This document shows positions 25,389 through 34,646 of a stretch of 64,000 bases of DNA, in pieces. Location: NCBI RefSeq assembly GCF_021391535.1, contig NZ_CP090066.1:372001-436000 (forward strand). Direction: 5' to 3'. The notes beneath the pieces were generated by a model. That model had not been told where the DNA came from. It saw only the letters and a list, made by a program, of their open reading frames with translations, and ran no database searches. The DNA is from Aurantimonas sp. HBX-1 (lineage in GTDB: Bacteria > Pseudomonadota > Alphaproteobacteria > Rhizobiales > Rhizobiaceae). The stretch's first letter is position 1. Every line of letters starts with the position of its first letter. The translations under genes were made by a program, and so were the position numbers.

Positions 25389-26009
25389 TTAGCAAAAGCC
25401 GGACTGCTTCAAAAGCTTGTAGGCCTGGATCACCTCGCGCAGCTTGTCCTCGGTGCTGCGGTCGCCGCCATTGGCGTCGGGGTGCAACTGCTTGACCAGG
25501 TTCTTATAGCGCCCACGGATGGCTTCGCCAGTCGCGTCGCGCTCGAGATCGAGGGTTTCGAGGGCCTTCACCTCCAGGGAGCGCAGCTTCGGCCGGCGCG
25601 CCGCGGTCTTGCGGGCGGCCGCAGCTTCCGCGCCGAACAGGCCGAACGGGTCGCGCGCGCGGCCGTTCCAGCGCCGGGTGCGGGCAGCGGTTGCAGCGCG
25701 GGCGGCGTCGCCCGCCGTGCCATTATGTCCCATCGTCCAGGTCGGCCGGTTGCCGGTGAGGCTGTCCTTCAGGTGACGCTGGATGTCCTTGTCGTTCATG
25801 CCGGAGAAATAATTGTACGACTTGTTGTACTGCCGGACGTGGTCGACGCAGAAATTCAGGTACTGGCCCTCGTGATCGCGGCCCATCGGGGCCTTGTAGA
25901 TACCGGCCTGGTCGCAGCCTTCCCACGCGCATTCGGGCGCGCGCGGAGGCTCGCTGGGGCGTTTGCCTTTGACGCGGATCGCGTCGAAATATTTGGAGTC
26001 GAGTTTCAT
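25389..26009 (-). CDS. J-domain protein of the CobS-linked type
   Basis: 206 residues. The C-terminal 65 residues form a J domain with the HPD motif in KQLHPDANGGDRSTEDK; the N-terminal part has CAWEGCDQAG and YLNFCVDHVRQYNKSYNYF, where the spaced cysteines and histidine may bind zinc. It should stimulate an Hsp70 partner, but its client is unknown. In Rhizobiales a protein of this architecture sits beside cobS and bolA, which agrees with the order here. Divergent from bolA. Confidence 0.87.
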   Translation of the reverse strand: MKLDSKYFDAIRVKGKRPSEPPRAPECAWEGCDQAGIYKAPMGRDHEGQYLNFCVDHVRQYNKSYNYFSGMNDKDIQRHLKDSLTGNRPTWTMGHNGTAGDAARAATAARTRRWNGRARDPFGLFGAEAAAARKTAARRPKLRSLEVKALETLDLERDATGEAIRGRYKNLVKQLHPDANGGDRSTEDKLREVIQAYKLLKQSGFC

Positions 26010-26163
26010 CACCGGCGATTATGGTGCTGCGGCATCGGCCGAACAAGAATTGACAGATCGGAAAAAGCCGGAAATTCAAGGGCTCCGGCTGTTTCGCGCA
26101 AGCTTCGCGGCGGCGGGACGAGGCGGCACAAGCCGGCAGCGGCAGCGCGAGGAGAGCCACAAG

Positions 26164-26466
26164 ATGAGTACCCGGGCAACGATCGAGGCGAAACTCACCG
26201 AGGCCTTCGCACCCGAGACGCTGGCGGTGATCGACGAGAGTCACCTCCACGCCGGCCACCATCATGGCGGCAGCGACCACCACGCCGGCTTCGACGGCTC
26301 CGGCGAGACGCATTTCCGGGTGCGGCTGGTCAGCGGCGCGTTCGCCGGCAAGAGCCGCCTCGAACGGCACCGGGCGATCAACGCCGTGCTGCGCGACGAG
26401 CTGGCGGCCGGCGTCCACGCGCTGGCCATCGAGGCGGCTGCGCCAGGCGAGCCGACGCGGCGCTAG
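26164..26466 (+). CDS. BolA family protein
   Basis: 100 residues: ATIEAKLTEAFAPETLAVIDESHLHAGHH at the start, THFRVRLVSGAFAGKSRLERHRAINAVL and VHALAIEA, the full BolA pattern. It carries a His-rich insert (HHHGGSDHHAG) between the first helix and the strand. BolA proteins bind monothiol glutaredoxins and Fe-S clusters and influence stress morphology. The ATG at 26164 follows GAGGAG. Confidence 0.9.
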   Translation: MSTRATIEAKLTEAFAPETLAVIDESHLHAGHHHGGSDHHAGFDGSGETHFRVRLVSGAFAGKSRLERHRAINAVLRDELAAGVHALAIEAAAPGEPTRR

Positions 26467-26593
26467 GCCGCGGCGCGGCAGACGCTTCGGCCCAGTACCG
26501 ACGAAGCATGTATGAACCGTGATGCATGATGTCCTGTACGTCACCATCGAGGTGTGGTAGCTTGATCGGACCGTAATCCGACAGGCGTGCCCG

Positions 26594-26866
26594 ATGATCA
26601 CCTCCGCCCAGATGCGTGCCGGCCGGGCGCTGCTCGGTCTCGACCAGCGCCAGCTGGCGGCGCTTTCCGGGGTCTCGCTGCCGACCATCCAGCGCATGGA
26701 GGCGAGCGAGGGCACGGTGCGCGGCGTCGTCGACACGCTGGAGAAGGTGGTCGCGGCCTTCGATGCCGCCGGGATCGAGCTCTTGTCCGAGCATGTGCCG
26801 AGCCGCGGCAGCGGACGCGGCGTCCGGCTCAAGCAGGCGGCAAACCCCGAGGCGGGGCTCGGCTGA
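26594..26866 (+). CDS. Cro/C1-type helix-turn-helix regulator
   Basis: 90 residues with one HTH: QMRAGRALLGLDQRQLAALSGVSLPTIQRMEASEG, followed by a short C-terminal helix. It stops 4 nt before sulP, so it is co-transcribed and probably regulates that transporter; the pairing recurs in Rhizobiales. No ligand domain is visible, so the signal is unknown. Confidence 0.85.
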   Translation: MITSAQMRAGRALLGLDQRQLAALSGVSLPTIQRMEASEGTVRGVVDTLEKVVAAFDAAGIELLSEHVPSRGSGRGVRLKQAANPEAGLG

Positions 26867-26870
26867 CGCC

Positions 26871-28646
26871 ATGACCGCGACCGAGGCAACCCCGGAGCTG
26901 GACCGCGCCGAAGGCGAGGGGCCGGGGTACGCCGCCTCGCCGCCGATCAGCACCCGCGAAATGTTCACCCCGAAGCTGGTGACCGCCTTCCGCGAAGGCT
27001 ACGGCCTGCCGGCGTTGAAGGCCGACGCCGTCGCCGGCCTCACTGTCGCGATCGTGGCGCTGCCGCTGTCGATGGCGATCGCCATCGCCTCCGGCGTCTC
27101 GCCAGACCGGGGCCTGACCACGGCCATCGTCGGCGGCTTCCTGGTGTCGCTGTTCGGCGGCAGCCGCTTCCAGATCGGCGGGCCGGCCGGGGCGTTCATC
27201 CTGCTGGTCGCCGCGACCGTCGCCGTGCACGGGATCGAGGGGCTGATCCTCGCGACCTTCCTCTCCGGGCTGATGCTGGCGGCGCTCGGCGCCCTGCGGC
27301 TCGGCACCTTCATCAAGTACATTCCCTATCCGGTGACGGTCGGCTTCACCGCCGGCATCGCCGTGGTCATCGCCGCGACGCAGCTGAAGGAGTTCATGGG
27401 TCTGACGCTGGGCGGCCCCGAGCCCGGCGAGTTGGTCGAAAAGCTCTTCGCGCTGGCCAAGGCCCTGCCGACGCTCGACCCGCCGACGCTCGCCATCGCG
27501 CTCCTGACGCTGGCGCTGATCGCCCTGGTGCGCCGGTTCCGGCCGCACTGGCCGTCGCTGCTGATCGCCGTCGCTGCCGCGTCGATCGCGGCGACCGCGG
27601 CGGGGCTCGACATCGCCACGATCGGCAGCCGCTTCGGCGGCATCCCGTCGTCGCTGCCGATGCCGCGCCTGCCGGTCTTCTCGCTCGACCTGCTGGTCGC
27701 GGTGCTGCCGGCGGCGGTGTCGTTCGCGCTGCTCGGGGCGATCGAGAGCCTCCTGTCGGCCGTCGTCGCCGATTCGATGAGCGGCCGGCGGCATCGCTCG
27801 AACTGCGAACTGGTGGCGCAGGGCATCGCCAATGTCGGCTCCTCGCTGTTCGGCGGCTTCTGCGTCACCGGCACGATCGCGCGGACCGCGACGAATGTGC
27901 GGGCCGGCGCCCGCAGCCCGGTCGCCGGCATGCTGCACGCGGCGTTCCTGCTGGTCTTCGTGCTGGTGGCGGCGCCGCTCGCCGCCTACGTGCCGCTCGC
28001 CGCGCTCGCGGCGGTGCTCCTGTTCGTCGCCTGGAACATGGCCGAGCGGCACGAGGTGTTCAGCCTGCTGCGCAGCTCGCGCGGCGATGCGCTGGTGCTG
28101 ACCGTTACCTTCCTGCTGGTGATCTTCCGCGACCTGACCACCGGCATCGTCGTCGGCTTCTCGCTCGGCGCTCTCCTGTTCCTGCACCGCATGGCCGGCG
28201 CGGTGACGGTCGAGGGCGGGCATGCGCCGCTGGTCGAGGCCGACCGCGCCGACGGCGACCGCGAGCCGGGCGAGGCGCCCTACGGCGAAGGGCTGGTCAG
28301 CGATCCGGAAATCTTCGTCTGCCGGATCTCCGGCGCCTTCTTCTTCGCCGCCGCCGGCAGCGTCGGCGCCGTGCTCGACCGCATCGCCGAGCGGCCGCGG
28401 GCCTTCGTCCTCGACATGGCGGAGGTGCCGTTCCTCGACAGTTCCGCCGCGGCGACGATCGTCGGCTTCGACCGCAAGGCGCGGCGCGACGGGGCCATCG
28501 TGGTGATCGCCGGGGCAGGGGAGGCCACGCGCCGGCTGCTCTCGGTCCACCAGGAGAAGACGGCGCCGCCGCTGCGCTTCAGCGCGTCGGTGGCGGAGGC
28601 CGTCGCAGCGGCGCGGGCGGCCTTGGACGCAGCGCCGGCCAGCTGA
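26871..28646 (+). CDS. SulP family anion transporter with STAS domain
   Basis: 591 residues: a multi-helix SulP core (about 55-430) with GLTVAIVALPLSMAIAIASG, the GGPAGAFILLVAATVA substrate-site segment and CVTGTIARTATNVRAGARSPVAG; then a C-terminal STAS domain (about 475-590) with FVLDMAEVPFLDSSAAATI. SulP proteins move sulfate, bicarbonate or other anions across the inner membrane; the substrate here is not determined. It follows the HTH regulator after 4 nt. Confidence 0.9.
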   Translation: MTATEATPELDRAEGEGPGYAASPPISTREMFTPKLVTAFREGYGLPALKADAVAGLTVAIVALPLSMAIAIASGVSPDRGLTTAIVGGFLVSLFGGSRFQIGGPAGAFILLVAATVAVHGIEGLILATFLSGLMLAALGALRLGTFIKYIPYPVTVGFTAGIAVVIAATQLKEFMGLTLGGPEPGELVEKLFALAKALPTLDPPTLAIALLTLALIALVRRFRPHWPSLLIAVAAASIAATAAGLDIATIGSRFGGIPSSLPMPRLPVFSLDLLVAVLPAAVSFALLGAIESLLSAVVADSMSGRRHRSNCELVAQGIANVGSSLFGGFCVTGTIARTATNVRAGARSPVAGMLHAAFLLVFVLVAAPLAAYVPLAALAAVLLFVAWNMAERHEVFSLLRSSRGDALVLTVTFLLVIFRDLTTGIVVGFSLGALLFLHRMAGAVTVEGGHAPLVEADRADGDREPGEAPYGEGLVSDPEIFVCRISGAFFFAAAGSVGAVLDRIAERPRAFVLDMAEVPFLDSSAAATIVGFDRKARRDGAIVVIAGAGEATRRLLSVHQEKTAPPLRFSASVAEAVAAARAALDAAPAS

Positions 28647-28678
28647 CGACCGGCAGTTCCCCGCCGGACGGCTGCCGG

Positions 28679-30208
28679 TCAGTCGCGCCGGCGGTCGGCG
28701 GCGGCCAAATCGTCGGAAGCGGCGGGCGTTTCCTCGGGGAGGGCAGGTGTATCGTCGTCCGGGGCCGGCCGATCGCCGGCTTCCGCCCAGCCGGAGCCCT
28801 CGTCGGCGCCGGCGGCCTCTTCCTCGTTGACCTCGACCAGATCGTCGTAGCCCTCGTCGTACGGTTCCCCGTCGGCGGCCTCCGACACGGCGACCGCCCC
28901 GGCGCCGGGGCTGTGGGCCCCGAGCTTCTTCGGCGGCACCAGGATGGTCGCCGGGCGGATGCGCAGCTTGGCGATGCGGTTCTTCTCGCGCTTCAATACG
29001 GTGAAGCGCTTCTGGAAGAAGGTGAAGGCCTGGCGCTCCTCCGGAATCGTCTGGGTTTCGTGGATGACGAGACCGGCGATGGTGACCGCCTCGTCGTCCG
29101 GCAGGTTCCAGTCGAGGGCGCGGTTGAGGTCGCGGATCGGCACCTGGCCGTCGACCACCACCGACCCGTCGGCCTCGGTGGTGACGCCCTGCATGTCGAG
29201 ATCGTGCTCGTCGGCGATGTTGCCGACGATCTCCTCGAGGATGTCCTCGAGCGTGATCAGGCCCTCGACCTCGCCATATTCGTCGACGACGATGGCGAAG
29301 TGGCCCTTGCGGCGCAGGAAGGCGTTGAGCTGGTCCTGCAGCGTCGTGGTCTCCGGCACGAACCACGGCGGGTTGCAGATCTTCATGATGTTGATCCGCG
29401 ACGGATCGTTGTCGACTTCGTGCAGGGCGCGCAACAGGTCCTTGGCATGCACGACGCCGACGATGTTGTCGTAGTCGTTCCGCCAGATCGGCATGCGCGT
29501 GTAGGGGCTTTCGAGGATCTGGCGCACGACGTCGGCCGGGGCGTCGTCGCCGTTGACCTGCCGCATCGAGGTGCGGTGGACCATCACGTCGGAGACTTCC
29601 AGCTCGTGCAGGTCGAGCAGGCCGCCGAGCCGGTTGCGGTCGGCGTTGACCAGCGAGCCCTCGCGGTGGAGCACCTCGACGGCGCCGCGCAGCTCCTCAT
29701 GAGCGGTGAGCAGCGAGGCGCCGGATTCCAGGCTGACCCCGAACATCGCAAGGATGCGCCGGACGATCCAGTTGATCACCCCGGTGAGCGGGCCGAACAG
29801 CATGACGATGATGCTGACCGGCCGGGCGATGGCGAGGGCGAAGGTGTCGGGCCGGGCGATGGCCGCCGATTTCGGCAGGACCTCGCCGAAGATGACGACG
29901 ATGATGGTCATCGCGATGGTCGCGTAGATGACGCCGGACTGGCCGAACAGGCCGAGAAAGGCAGTGGTCGCCAGCGACGAGGCGAGGATGTTGACGAGGT
30001 TGTTGCCGATCAGCAGCGCGCCGATCAGCCGGTCCTTCTTCTCGATCAGCGTCTGGACGAGGTTGGCGCGGGCGTCGCCGTTCTTGGCATGGCTCATCAG
30101 CCGGGCGCGCGAGGCCGCGGTCAGGGCGGTCTCGGAGCCGGAGAAGAAGGCCGAGATGCCGACCAGGACCACGACGATGGCGAGCATGATCCAGAGCGTC
30201 GCGGTCAT
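28679..30208 (-). CDS. CNNM/CorC-type membrane protein with CBS pair
   Basis: 509 residues: N-terminal DUF21 membrane region (about 5-180) with FFSGSETALTAASRARL and IVVIFGEVLPKSAA; two CBS domains (about 205-335), with MVHRTSM and FAIVVDEYGEVEGLITLEDILEEIVG; CorC_HlyC domain (about 355-430); then an acidic disordered tail of about 80 residues. Family members take part in magnesium/cobalt export or homeostasis. It overlaps aroB by 4 nt (ATGA), so it belongs to the aroKB transcription unit. Confidence 0.9.
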   Translation of the reverse strand: MTATLWIMLAIVVVLVGISAFFSGSETALTAASRARLMSHAKNGDARANLVQTLIEKKDRLIGALLIGNNLVNILASSLATTAFLGLFGQSGVIYATIAMTIIVVIFGEVLPKSAAIARPDTFALAIARPVSIIVMLFGPLTGVINWIVRRILAMFGVSLESGASLLTAHEELRGAVEVLHREGSLVNADRNRLGGLLDLHELEVSDVMVHRTSMRQVNGDDAPADVVRQILESPYTRMPIWRNDYDNIVGVVHAKDLLRALHEVDNDPSRINIMKICNPPWFVPETTTLQDQLNAFLRRKGHFAIVVDEYGEVEGLITLEDILEEIVGNIADEHDLDMQGVTTEADGSVVVDGQVPIRDLNRALDWNLPDDEAVTIAGLVIHETQTIPEERQAFTFFQKRFTVLKREKNRIAKLRIRPATILVPPKKLGAHSPGAGAVAVSEAADGEPYDEGYDDLVEVNEEEAAGADEGSGWAEAGDRPAPDDDTPALPEETPAASDDLAAADRRRD

Positions 30209-31359
30209 CGGGCAAGTTCCTCGGCGAGAAAGGCTTCGACGGCGGCCGGGTCGACGTCGGAGGCGACGAAGGCCCGGCCGATGCCGCGGGTCAGGATGAA
30301 GGTGAGGCGGCCCCTCTCGACCTTCTTGTCCTGGGCAATGCCGCGCATCAGCTCGGCCACCGTCAGCGGCGCACCCGGAATGGCGCCGATCCGCACCGGC
30401 AGGCCGGCGGCCTCAAGATGCGCGGCGACTCGCTCGGCGTCCGCCGGCGGGCAGAGGCCGAGCCGGGCGGAGAAGCGGTGGGCGAGGACCATGCCGATGG
30501 CGACGCCCTCGCCATGGACGAGCCGGGATGCGTCATAGCCGACGGCGGCCTCCAGCGCGTGGCCGAAGGTGTGGCCGAGATTGAGCAGGGCCCGGCTGCC
30601 GTGCTCCTCCTCATCGGCCGCGACCACCGCGGCCTTGGCCTCGCAGCTGACGCGGATCGCCTCGCCGCGCCCGGCGCCGCCGCCGAACACGCTACCGAGG
30701 TCGGACTCCAGCATCTCGAAGAAGTCCGGCCGGTCGATCAGCCCGTACTTGACCATCTCGGCGTATCCGGCGGCGAACTCGCGCGGCGTCAGCGTGTCGA
30801 GCAGGGCGGTGTCGGCGAGGACCAGCGAGGGCTGGTGGAAGGCGCCGATGAGGTTCTTGCCGCGCGGCGAGTTGATGCCGGTCTTGCCGCCGACGGAGGA
30901 ATCGACCTGCGCCAGCAGCGTCGTCGGCACCTGCACGAAGCGCATGCCGCGCCGCACGATGGCGCTGGCGAAGCCCGCGAGGTCGCCGATCACGCCGCCG
31001 CCGAGCGCGATTACCGCGTCGCCGCGCTCCAGCCGCGCGGCGAGAATCTCGTCGACGACCCGGGTGAGCTGCTCGAAGGACTTGGTCTTCTCGCCGGCCG
31101 GCAGGACGATCTCGACATGCTCGATGCCGGCGGCCCGCAGCGCCACCGACAGGCGGGTCAGATAGAGCCGGCCCACCGTCTCGTCGGTGACGATCGCGGC
31201 GCGGATGCCGGGAAGCCGGGCGGCGATTTCCTCGCCCGCCGCGTCGATCAGGCCCGGCCCGATCAATATGTCGTAGGAGCGGGCGCCGAGATCGACGACG
31301 ACGCGACGACGCGACGCTGCGCCCTGGGGCTCGGCGCCGAAGGCTGCCTCTCGCTTCAT
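30205..31359 (-). CDS. aroB: 3-dehydroquinate synthase
   Basis: 384 residues. Seen: VDLGARSYDILIGPGLI near the start, ALGGGVIGDLAGFASAIVRRGMRFVQVPTTLLAQVDSSVGGKTGINSPRGKNLIGAFHQP (split here only for naming the NAD and metal segments), and LNLGHTFGHALEA with metal-binding His. It converts DAHP to 3-dehydroquinate in the shikimate pathway. It overlaps aroK and the CorC-type gene by 4 nt each, so all three are coupled. Confidence 0.95.
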   Translation of the reverse strand: MKREAAFGAEPQGAASRRRVVVDLGARSYDILIGPGLIDAAGEEIAARLPGIRAAIVTDETVGRLYLTRLSVALRAAGIEHVEIVLPAGEKTKSFEQLTRVVDEILAARLERGDAVIALGGGVIGDLAGFASAIVRRGMRFVQVPTTLLAQVDSSVGGKTGINSPRGKNLIGAFHQPSLVLADTALLDTLTPREFAAGYAEMVKYGLIDRPDFFEMLESDLGSVFGGGAGRGEAIRVSCEAKAAVVAADEEEHGSRALLNLGHTFGHALEAAVGYDASRLVHGEGVAIGMVLAHRFSARLGLCPPADAERVAAHLEAAGLPVRIGAIPGAPLTVAELMRGIAQDKKVERGRLTFILTRGIGRAFVASDVDPAAVEAFLAEELAR

Positions 31360-31937
31360 CGCGCGAATTCCTCTTCGAGATGGTGGTGCAGCGCCTCGAC
31401 GATTTCGGCGGCGATCACCTCCCGCTTGACGTTGCGGGTACACACGGTGATGTCGGCTGTAGCATAGACCGGGTAGCGGGCCGCCATCAGGTCGCGCATG
31501 ACGGCTTCCGGATCGGGCGCCTGCAGCAGCGGCCGGCCGGCCCGCCGGCCGACGCGCTCCATCAGCGTCTCGAGATCCGCCTTCAGCCAGACCGTCACGG
31601 TCTTCTCGGCGAGGATCGCGCGGGTCTCGGCGCGCATGAAGGCGCCGCCGCCGGTCGCCAGCACCTGCGGCCCCTCCGCCGCGAGCCGGGCGATGACCCG
31701 CGCTTCGAGGGCGCGGAACTCCGGCTCGCCATAGGCCTCGAACAGTTCCGGCACGCTCATCCGCGACACTGCCTCGATCTCCGCGTCGCTGTCGCGGAAG
31801 GGGATCGACAGATACGTCGCCAGCTTGCGGCCGACCGTCGTCTTGCCGGCGCCCATCAGCCCGATCAGCGTCACCGAACGGTTCTCGAGACGGGAGAGGA
31901 CGGTGGTCGCTGCGTCGGTGGGCTGCTGCCTGCTCAT
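31356..31937 (-). CDS. aroK: shikimate kinase
   Basis: 193 residues. Walker A GLMGAGKTTVGR at about 26-37, the FRDSDAEIE shikimate-binding Asp segment, LATGGGAFM, and a lid with Arg in RAGRPLLQ. It phosphorylates shikimate using ATP, the fifth step of the shikimate pathway. The ATG at 31937 is preferred over the upstream in-frame start because homologues begin just before SVTLIGLMG. First gene of aroK-aroB-CorC. Confidence 0.93.
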   Translation of the reverse strand: MSRQQPTDAATTVLSRLENRSVTLIGLMGAGKTTVGRKLATYLSIPFRDSDAEIEAVSRMSVPELFEAYGEPEFRALEARVIARLAAEGPQVLATGGGAFMRAETRAILAEKTVTVWLKADLETLMERVGRRAGRPLLQAPDPEAVMRDLMAARYPVYATADITVCTRNVKREVIAAEIVEALHHHLEEEFAR

Positions 31938-32100
31938 CGTGCCTTTCGCCGCATCCGCATCCCGGCGCGCGCGGCACTCGCACCGGTTGTCGCCGCTCCT
32001 CCGTTCCGGCGCCGGTGCCGGCCCGCTTGCGTTGCCGCTCATTCCCACTAGAAGCGACGGGTCATTGGGACATCATCCAGAGCGAGTGCGCCAGACCGCG

Positions 32101-32283
32101 ATGCCGACCCTCGTCCGCCTCCTGACGACGCTCCTGATCGTTGCCGGCATCATCTACGGCATCATGGCGGCGCTCGTCTACTTCGTCGAGCCGACCCGCC
32201 GGGAGATGATCGTCGACGTGCCGCTGCCGCAGATCGAGCCGGCGCCGGCGCCTGTTCCCGACACCGGCGGGCTGCGGCCGTGA
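32101..32283 (+). CDS. small single-helix membrane protein
   Basis: 60 residues: MPTLVRLLTTLLIVAGIIYG with one membrane helix up to about 27, then YFVEPTRREMIVDVPLPQI and a Pro-rich tail. This gene is conserved between aroK and xerD in Rhizobiales. Its stop overlaps the xerD GTG start (GTGA), suggesting coupled expression. Function unknown. Confidence 0.75.
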   Translation: MPTLVRLLTTLLIVAGIIYGIMAALVYFVEPTRREMIVDVPLPQIEPAPAPVPDTGGLRP

Positions 32284-33239
32284 GCCCGGCCGGGACGCTG
32301 GCGGGGCGCGATTCCGCCGACATCGAATCGTTCCTGGAAATGATGGCGGTGGAACGCGGCGCCGCCGAGAACACCGTCGCGGCCTATCGGCGGGACCTCG
32401 AGGACGTGGCGGGCTTCCTCGCCGGGCGGGGCGGGTCGCTGCACGAGGCCACGACCGACGCGATCCGCGCCTATGTGGCCCGCATGGCGGCACGGGGCTT
32501 TGCCGAATCCAGCCGCTCGCGCCGGCTGTCGGCGCTGCGGCAGTTCTATCGCTTCCTGTTCGCCGAGGGCGGGCGCAAGGACGACCCGACCGGCCCGATC
32601 GAGGGGGCGCGCAAGAAGCGGCCGCTGCCGAAGATCATGAGCGAGGACGAGGTCGACGCGCTGCTCGACCTGGCGGCCGCCGACGCCGCCGACCCGGCGC
32701 TGGCGCCGGGCAAGGCCGTGCGGGCGGCGCGGCTGCACGCGCTGGTCGAGCTGCTCTACGCCACCGGCATGCGCGTTTCGGAACTGGTCAGCCTGCCGCG
32801 TTCGGTGCTGCGCTCGAAGAACCGCATGATCGTCGTGCGCGGCAAGGGCGACAAGGAACGCATGGTGCCGGTCGGCGAGGCGGCGCGGGAAGCGCTGCAG
32901 CGCCTGGCCGAGACGATGCACGTTGCCGGCGTCGGCGACGGGCCCTGGCTGTTCCCGGCGCTGTCGGAAAGCGGCCACCTGACCCGCCAGGCCTTCGCGC
33001 GCGACCTCAAGGCGCTGGCCGCGCGGGCCGGCATCCCGGCGGCGCGGATCTCGCCGCACGTCCTGCGCCACGCCTTCGCCAGCCATCTCCTGAAGCACGG
33101 CGCCGACCTGCGCTCGGTCCAGGAACTGCTCGGCCATGCCGACATCTCGACGACGCAGATCTACACCCACGTGCTCGAGGAGCGGCTGATCCGCCTCGTC
33201 ACCGACCATCACCCGCTGTCGGCGCAAAGCCGCGATTGA
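32280..33239 (+). CDS. xerD: tyrosine recombinase XerD
   Basis: 319 residues. N-terminal SAM-like core-binding domain (about 15-105) with ENTVAAYRRDLED; catalytic domain with the conserved Arg in YATGMRVSELVSL, HxxR in HVLRHAFASHLL, the later His in LGHADISTTQIYTHV and the catalytic Tyr in that segment. With XerC it resolves chromosome dimers at dif. It begins with GTG, overlapping the small membrane gene. Confidence 0.92.
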   Translation: MSPAGTLAGRDSADIESFLEMMAVERGAAENTVAAYRRDLEDVAGFLAGRGGSLHEATTDAIRAYVARMAARGFAESSRSRRLSALRQFYRFLFAEGGRKDDPTGPIEGARKKRPLPKIMSEDEVDALLDLAAADAADPALAPGKAVRAARLHALVELLYATGMRVSELVSLPRSVLRSKNRMIVVRGKGDKERMVPVGEAAREALQRLAETMHVAGVGDGPWLFPALSESGHLTRQAFARDLKALAARAGIPAARISPHVLRHAFASHLLKHGADLRSVQELLGHADISTTQIYTHVLEERLIRLVTDHHPLSAQSRD

Positions 33240-33421
33240 TACCAAGTCCCAAGGGTTTTCTTGACAAGGCTGCGCCCGGTCGCCAGTTTCCGCCGCGAAG
33301 CACACCTCCAAGCAGAGCTTTCGGCAGGCGCGGCCCCGGGGCCGGACAGGCCAGCCTTGCAAACCGGCCGGTTGCCGCCCTCCGGCCGACAATCCAAAGG
33401 ACGGCCAGAGCCGCGTATCGG

Positions 33422-34375
33422 ATGCACAATTACCTGGATTTCGAGAAGCCTGTCGCCGACCTGGAAGGACAGATCCTCGAGCTGAAGAAGATCGAGTCGA
33501 GCGAGAACGCGGTCGACGTGACCGAGGAAATCGAGCGGCTGGAGAAGCGGTCGAGGGACGCGCTTGCCGACCTCTACCGCAAGCTGACGCCCTGGCAGAA
33601 GACCCAGGTGGCCCGTCATGCCGACCGGCCGCACTGCCTCGACTACCTGCAGCGGCTGATCACCGACTTCGTGCCGCTGGCAGGAGACCGGTTCTTCGCG
33701 GAGGACTACGCCGTCATCGCCGGCTTCGGCCGCTTCGACGGCCAGCCCGTTGCCGTCATCGGCCAGGAGAAGGGCAACGACACCCAGACCCGCCTGAAGC
33801 ACAATTTCGGCATGGCGCGGCCGGAGGGCTACCGCAAGGCGGTGCGGATCATGGAACTCGCCGAGCGCTTCGCCATCCCGGTGCTGACGCTGGTCGACAC
33901 CGCCGGCGCCTATCCGGGCATCGGCGCCGAGGAACGTGGCCAGGCCGAGGCGATCGCGCGTTCCACCGAAGCCTGCCTCAATCTCAAGGTGCCGCTGGTC
34001 TCGGTGATCATCGGCGAGGGCGGTTCGGGCGGGGCCATCGCCATCGCGACGGCGAACAAGGTGCTGATGCTCGAGCACGCGATCTACTCGGTGATCTCGC
34101 CCGAGGCGGGGGCCTCGATCCTCTGGCGCGACTCCACGCGCGCCCGCGACGTCGCCCAGGCGATGAAGATCACCGCGCAGGACCTGAAGGAATTCGGGGT
34201 CATCGACGAGATCGTCCCGGAGCCGCTGGGCGGCGCCCACCGGGCCGCCGAGGACGCGATCGACACGGCGGCGGCGCATGTGCGCCAGGCCTTCGCCGAG
34301 CTCGCGCCGCTCGATGGTGAGTCGTTGCGGCGACATCGGCGGGAAAAGTTCCTCGCCATCGGTCGCAATCTCTGA
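33422..34375 (+). CDS. accA: acetyl-CoA carboxylase carboxyltransferase subunit alpha
   Basis: 317 residues. MHNYLDFEKPVADLEGQI is the usual AccA N-terminus; further GMARPEGYRKAVRIMELAERF, LVDTAGAYPGIGAEERGQ and GEGGSGGAIAIATANKVLML match the carboxyltransferase core. It moves CO2 from biotin to acetyl-CoA to form malonyl-CoA for fatty-acid synthesis. The ATG at 33422 was chosen over an upstream in-frame start because of that N-terminus. Confidence 0.96.
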   Translation: MHNYLDFEKPVADLEGQILELKKIESSENAVDVTEEIERLEKRSRDALADLYRKLTPWQKTQVARHADRPHCLDYLQRLITDFVPLAGDRFFAEDYAVIAGFGRFDGQPVAVIGQEKGNDTQTRLKHNFGMARPEGYRKAVRIMELAERFAIPVLTLVDTAGAYPGIGAEERGQAEAIARSTEACLNLKVPLVSVIIGEGGSGGAIAIATANKVLMLEHAIYSVISPEAGASILWRDSTRARDVAQAMKITAQDLKEFGVIDEIVPEPLGGAHRAAEDAIDTAAAHVRQAFAELAPLDGESLRRHRREKFLAIGRNL

Positions 34376-34379
34376 GCCT

Positions 34380-34395
34380 GTTGCCGGCCGGCAAC
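34380..34395. terminator. 16-bp palindrome after accA
   Basis: Perfect palindrome GTTGCCGGCCGGCAAC beginning 5 nt after the accA stop, followed by a weak pyrimidine stretch. It may form the transcript end of accA, although the stem has no free loop and there is no good T-run. Confidence 0.35.
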
Positions 34396-34646
34396 GGACT
34401 TCCCTTCCGGCATTTGCCAAAATGAAGCCACGCTCGGGGGTCAGGAGAATGGGGTCCCGACCTGCCGGGCGGGCATTGGGCTTAACGGCTTCTTAAGGCG
34501 GCAGCAGCAAAGTCGCCGGAAGTCGCGATGGGAACTCCGGTCTGCCGGAGGGTCGCCATCGCAAGGATCCGGATCGTGCGGGGTGCGCACCGGATCGAAG
34601 GGGACGGCGCCGGCTAGAGCGCCGTATGCGATAGGGGACTGAGGGG

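Noticed and set aside
26829..29366. 845-codon minus-strand frame opposite sulP
   Set aside because: Charged repeats of Arg/Asp/Gln arise from reading the GC-rich gene in reverse; sulP and the CorC gene explain the region.
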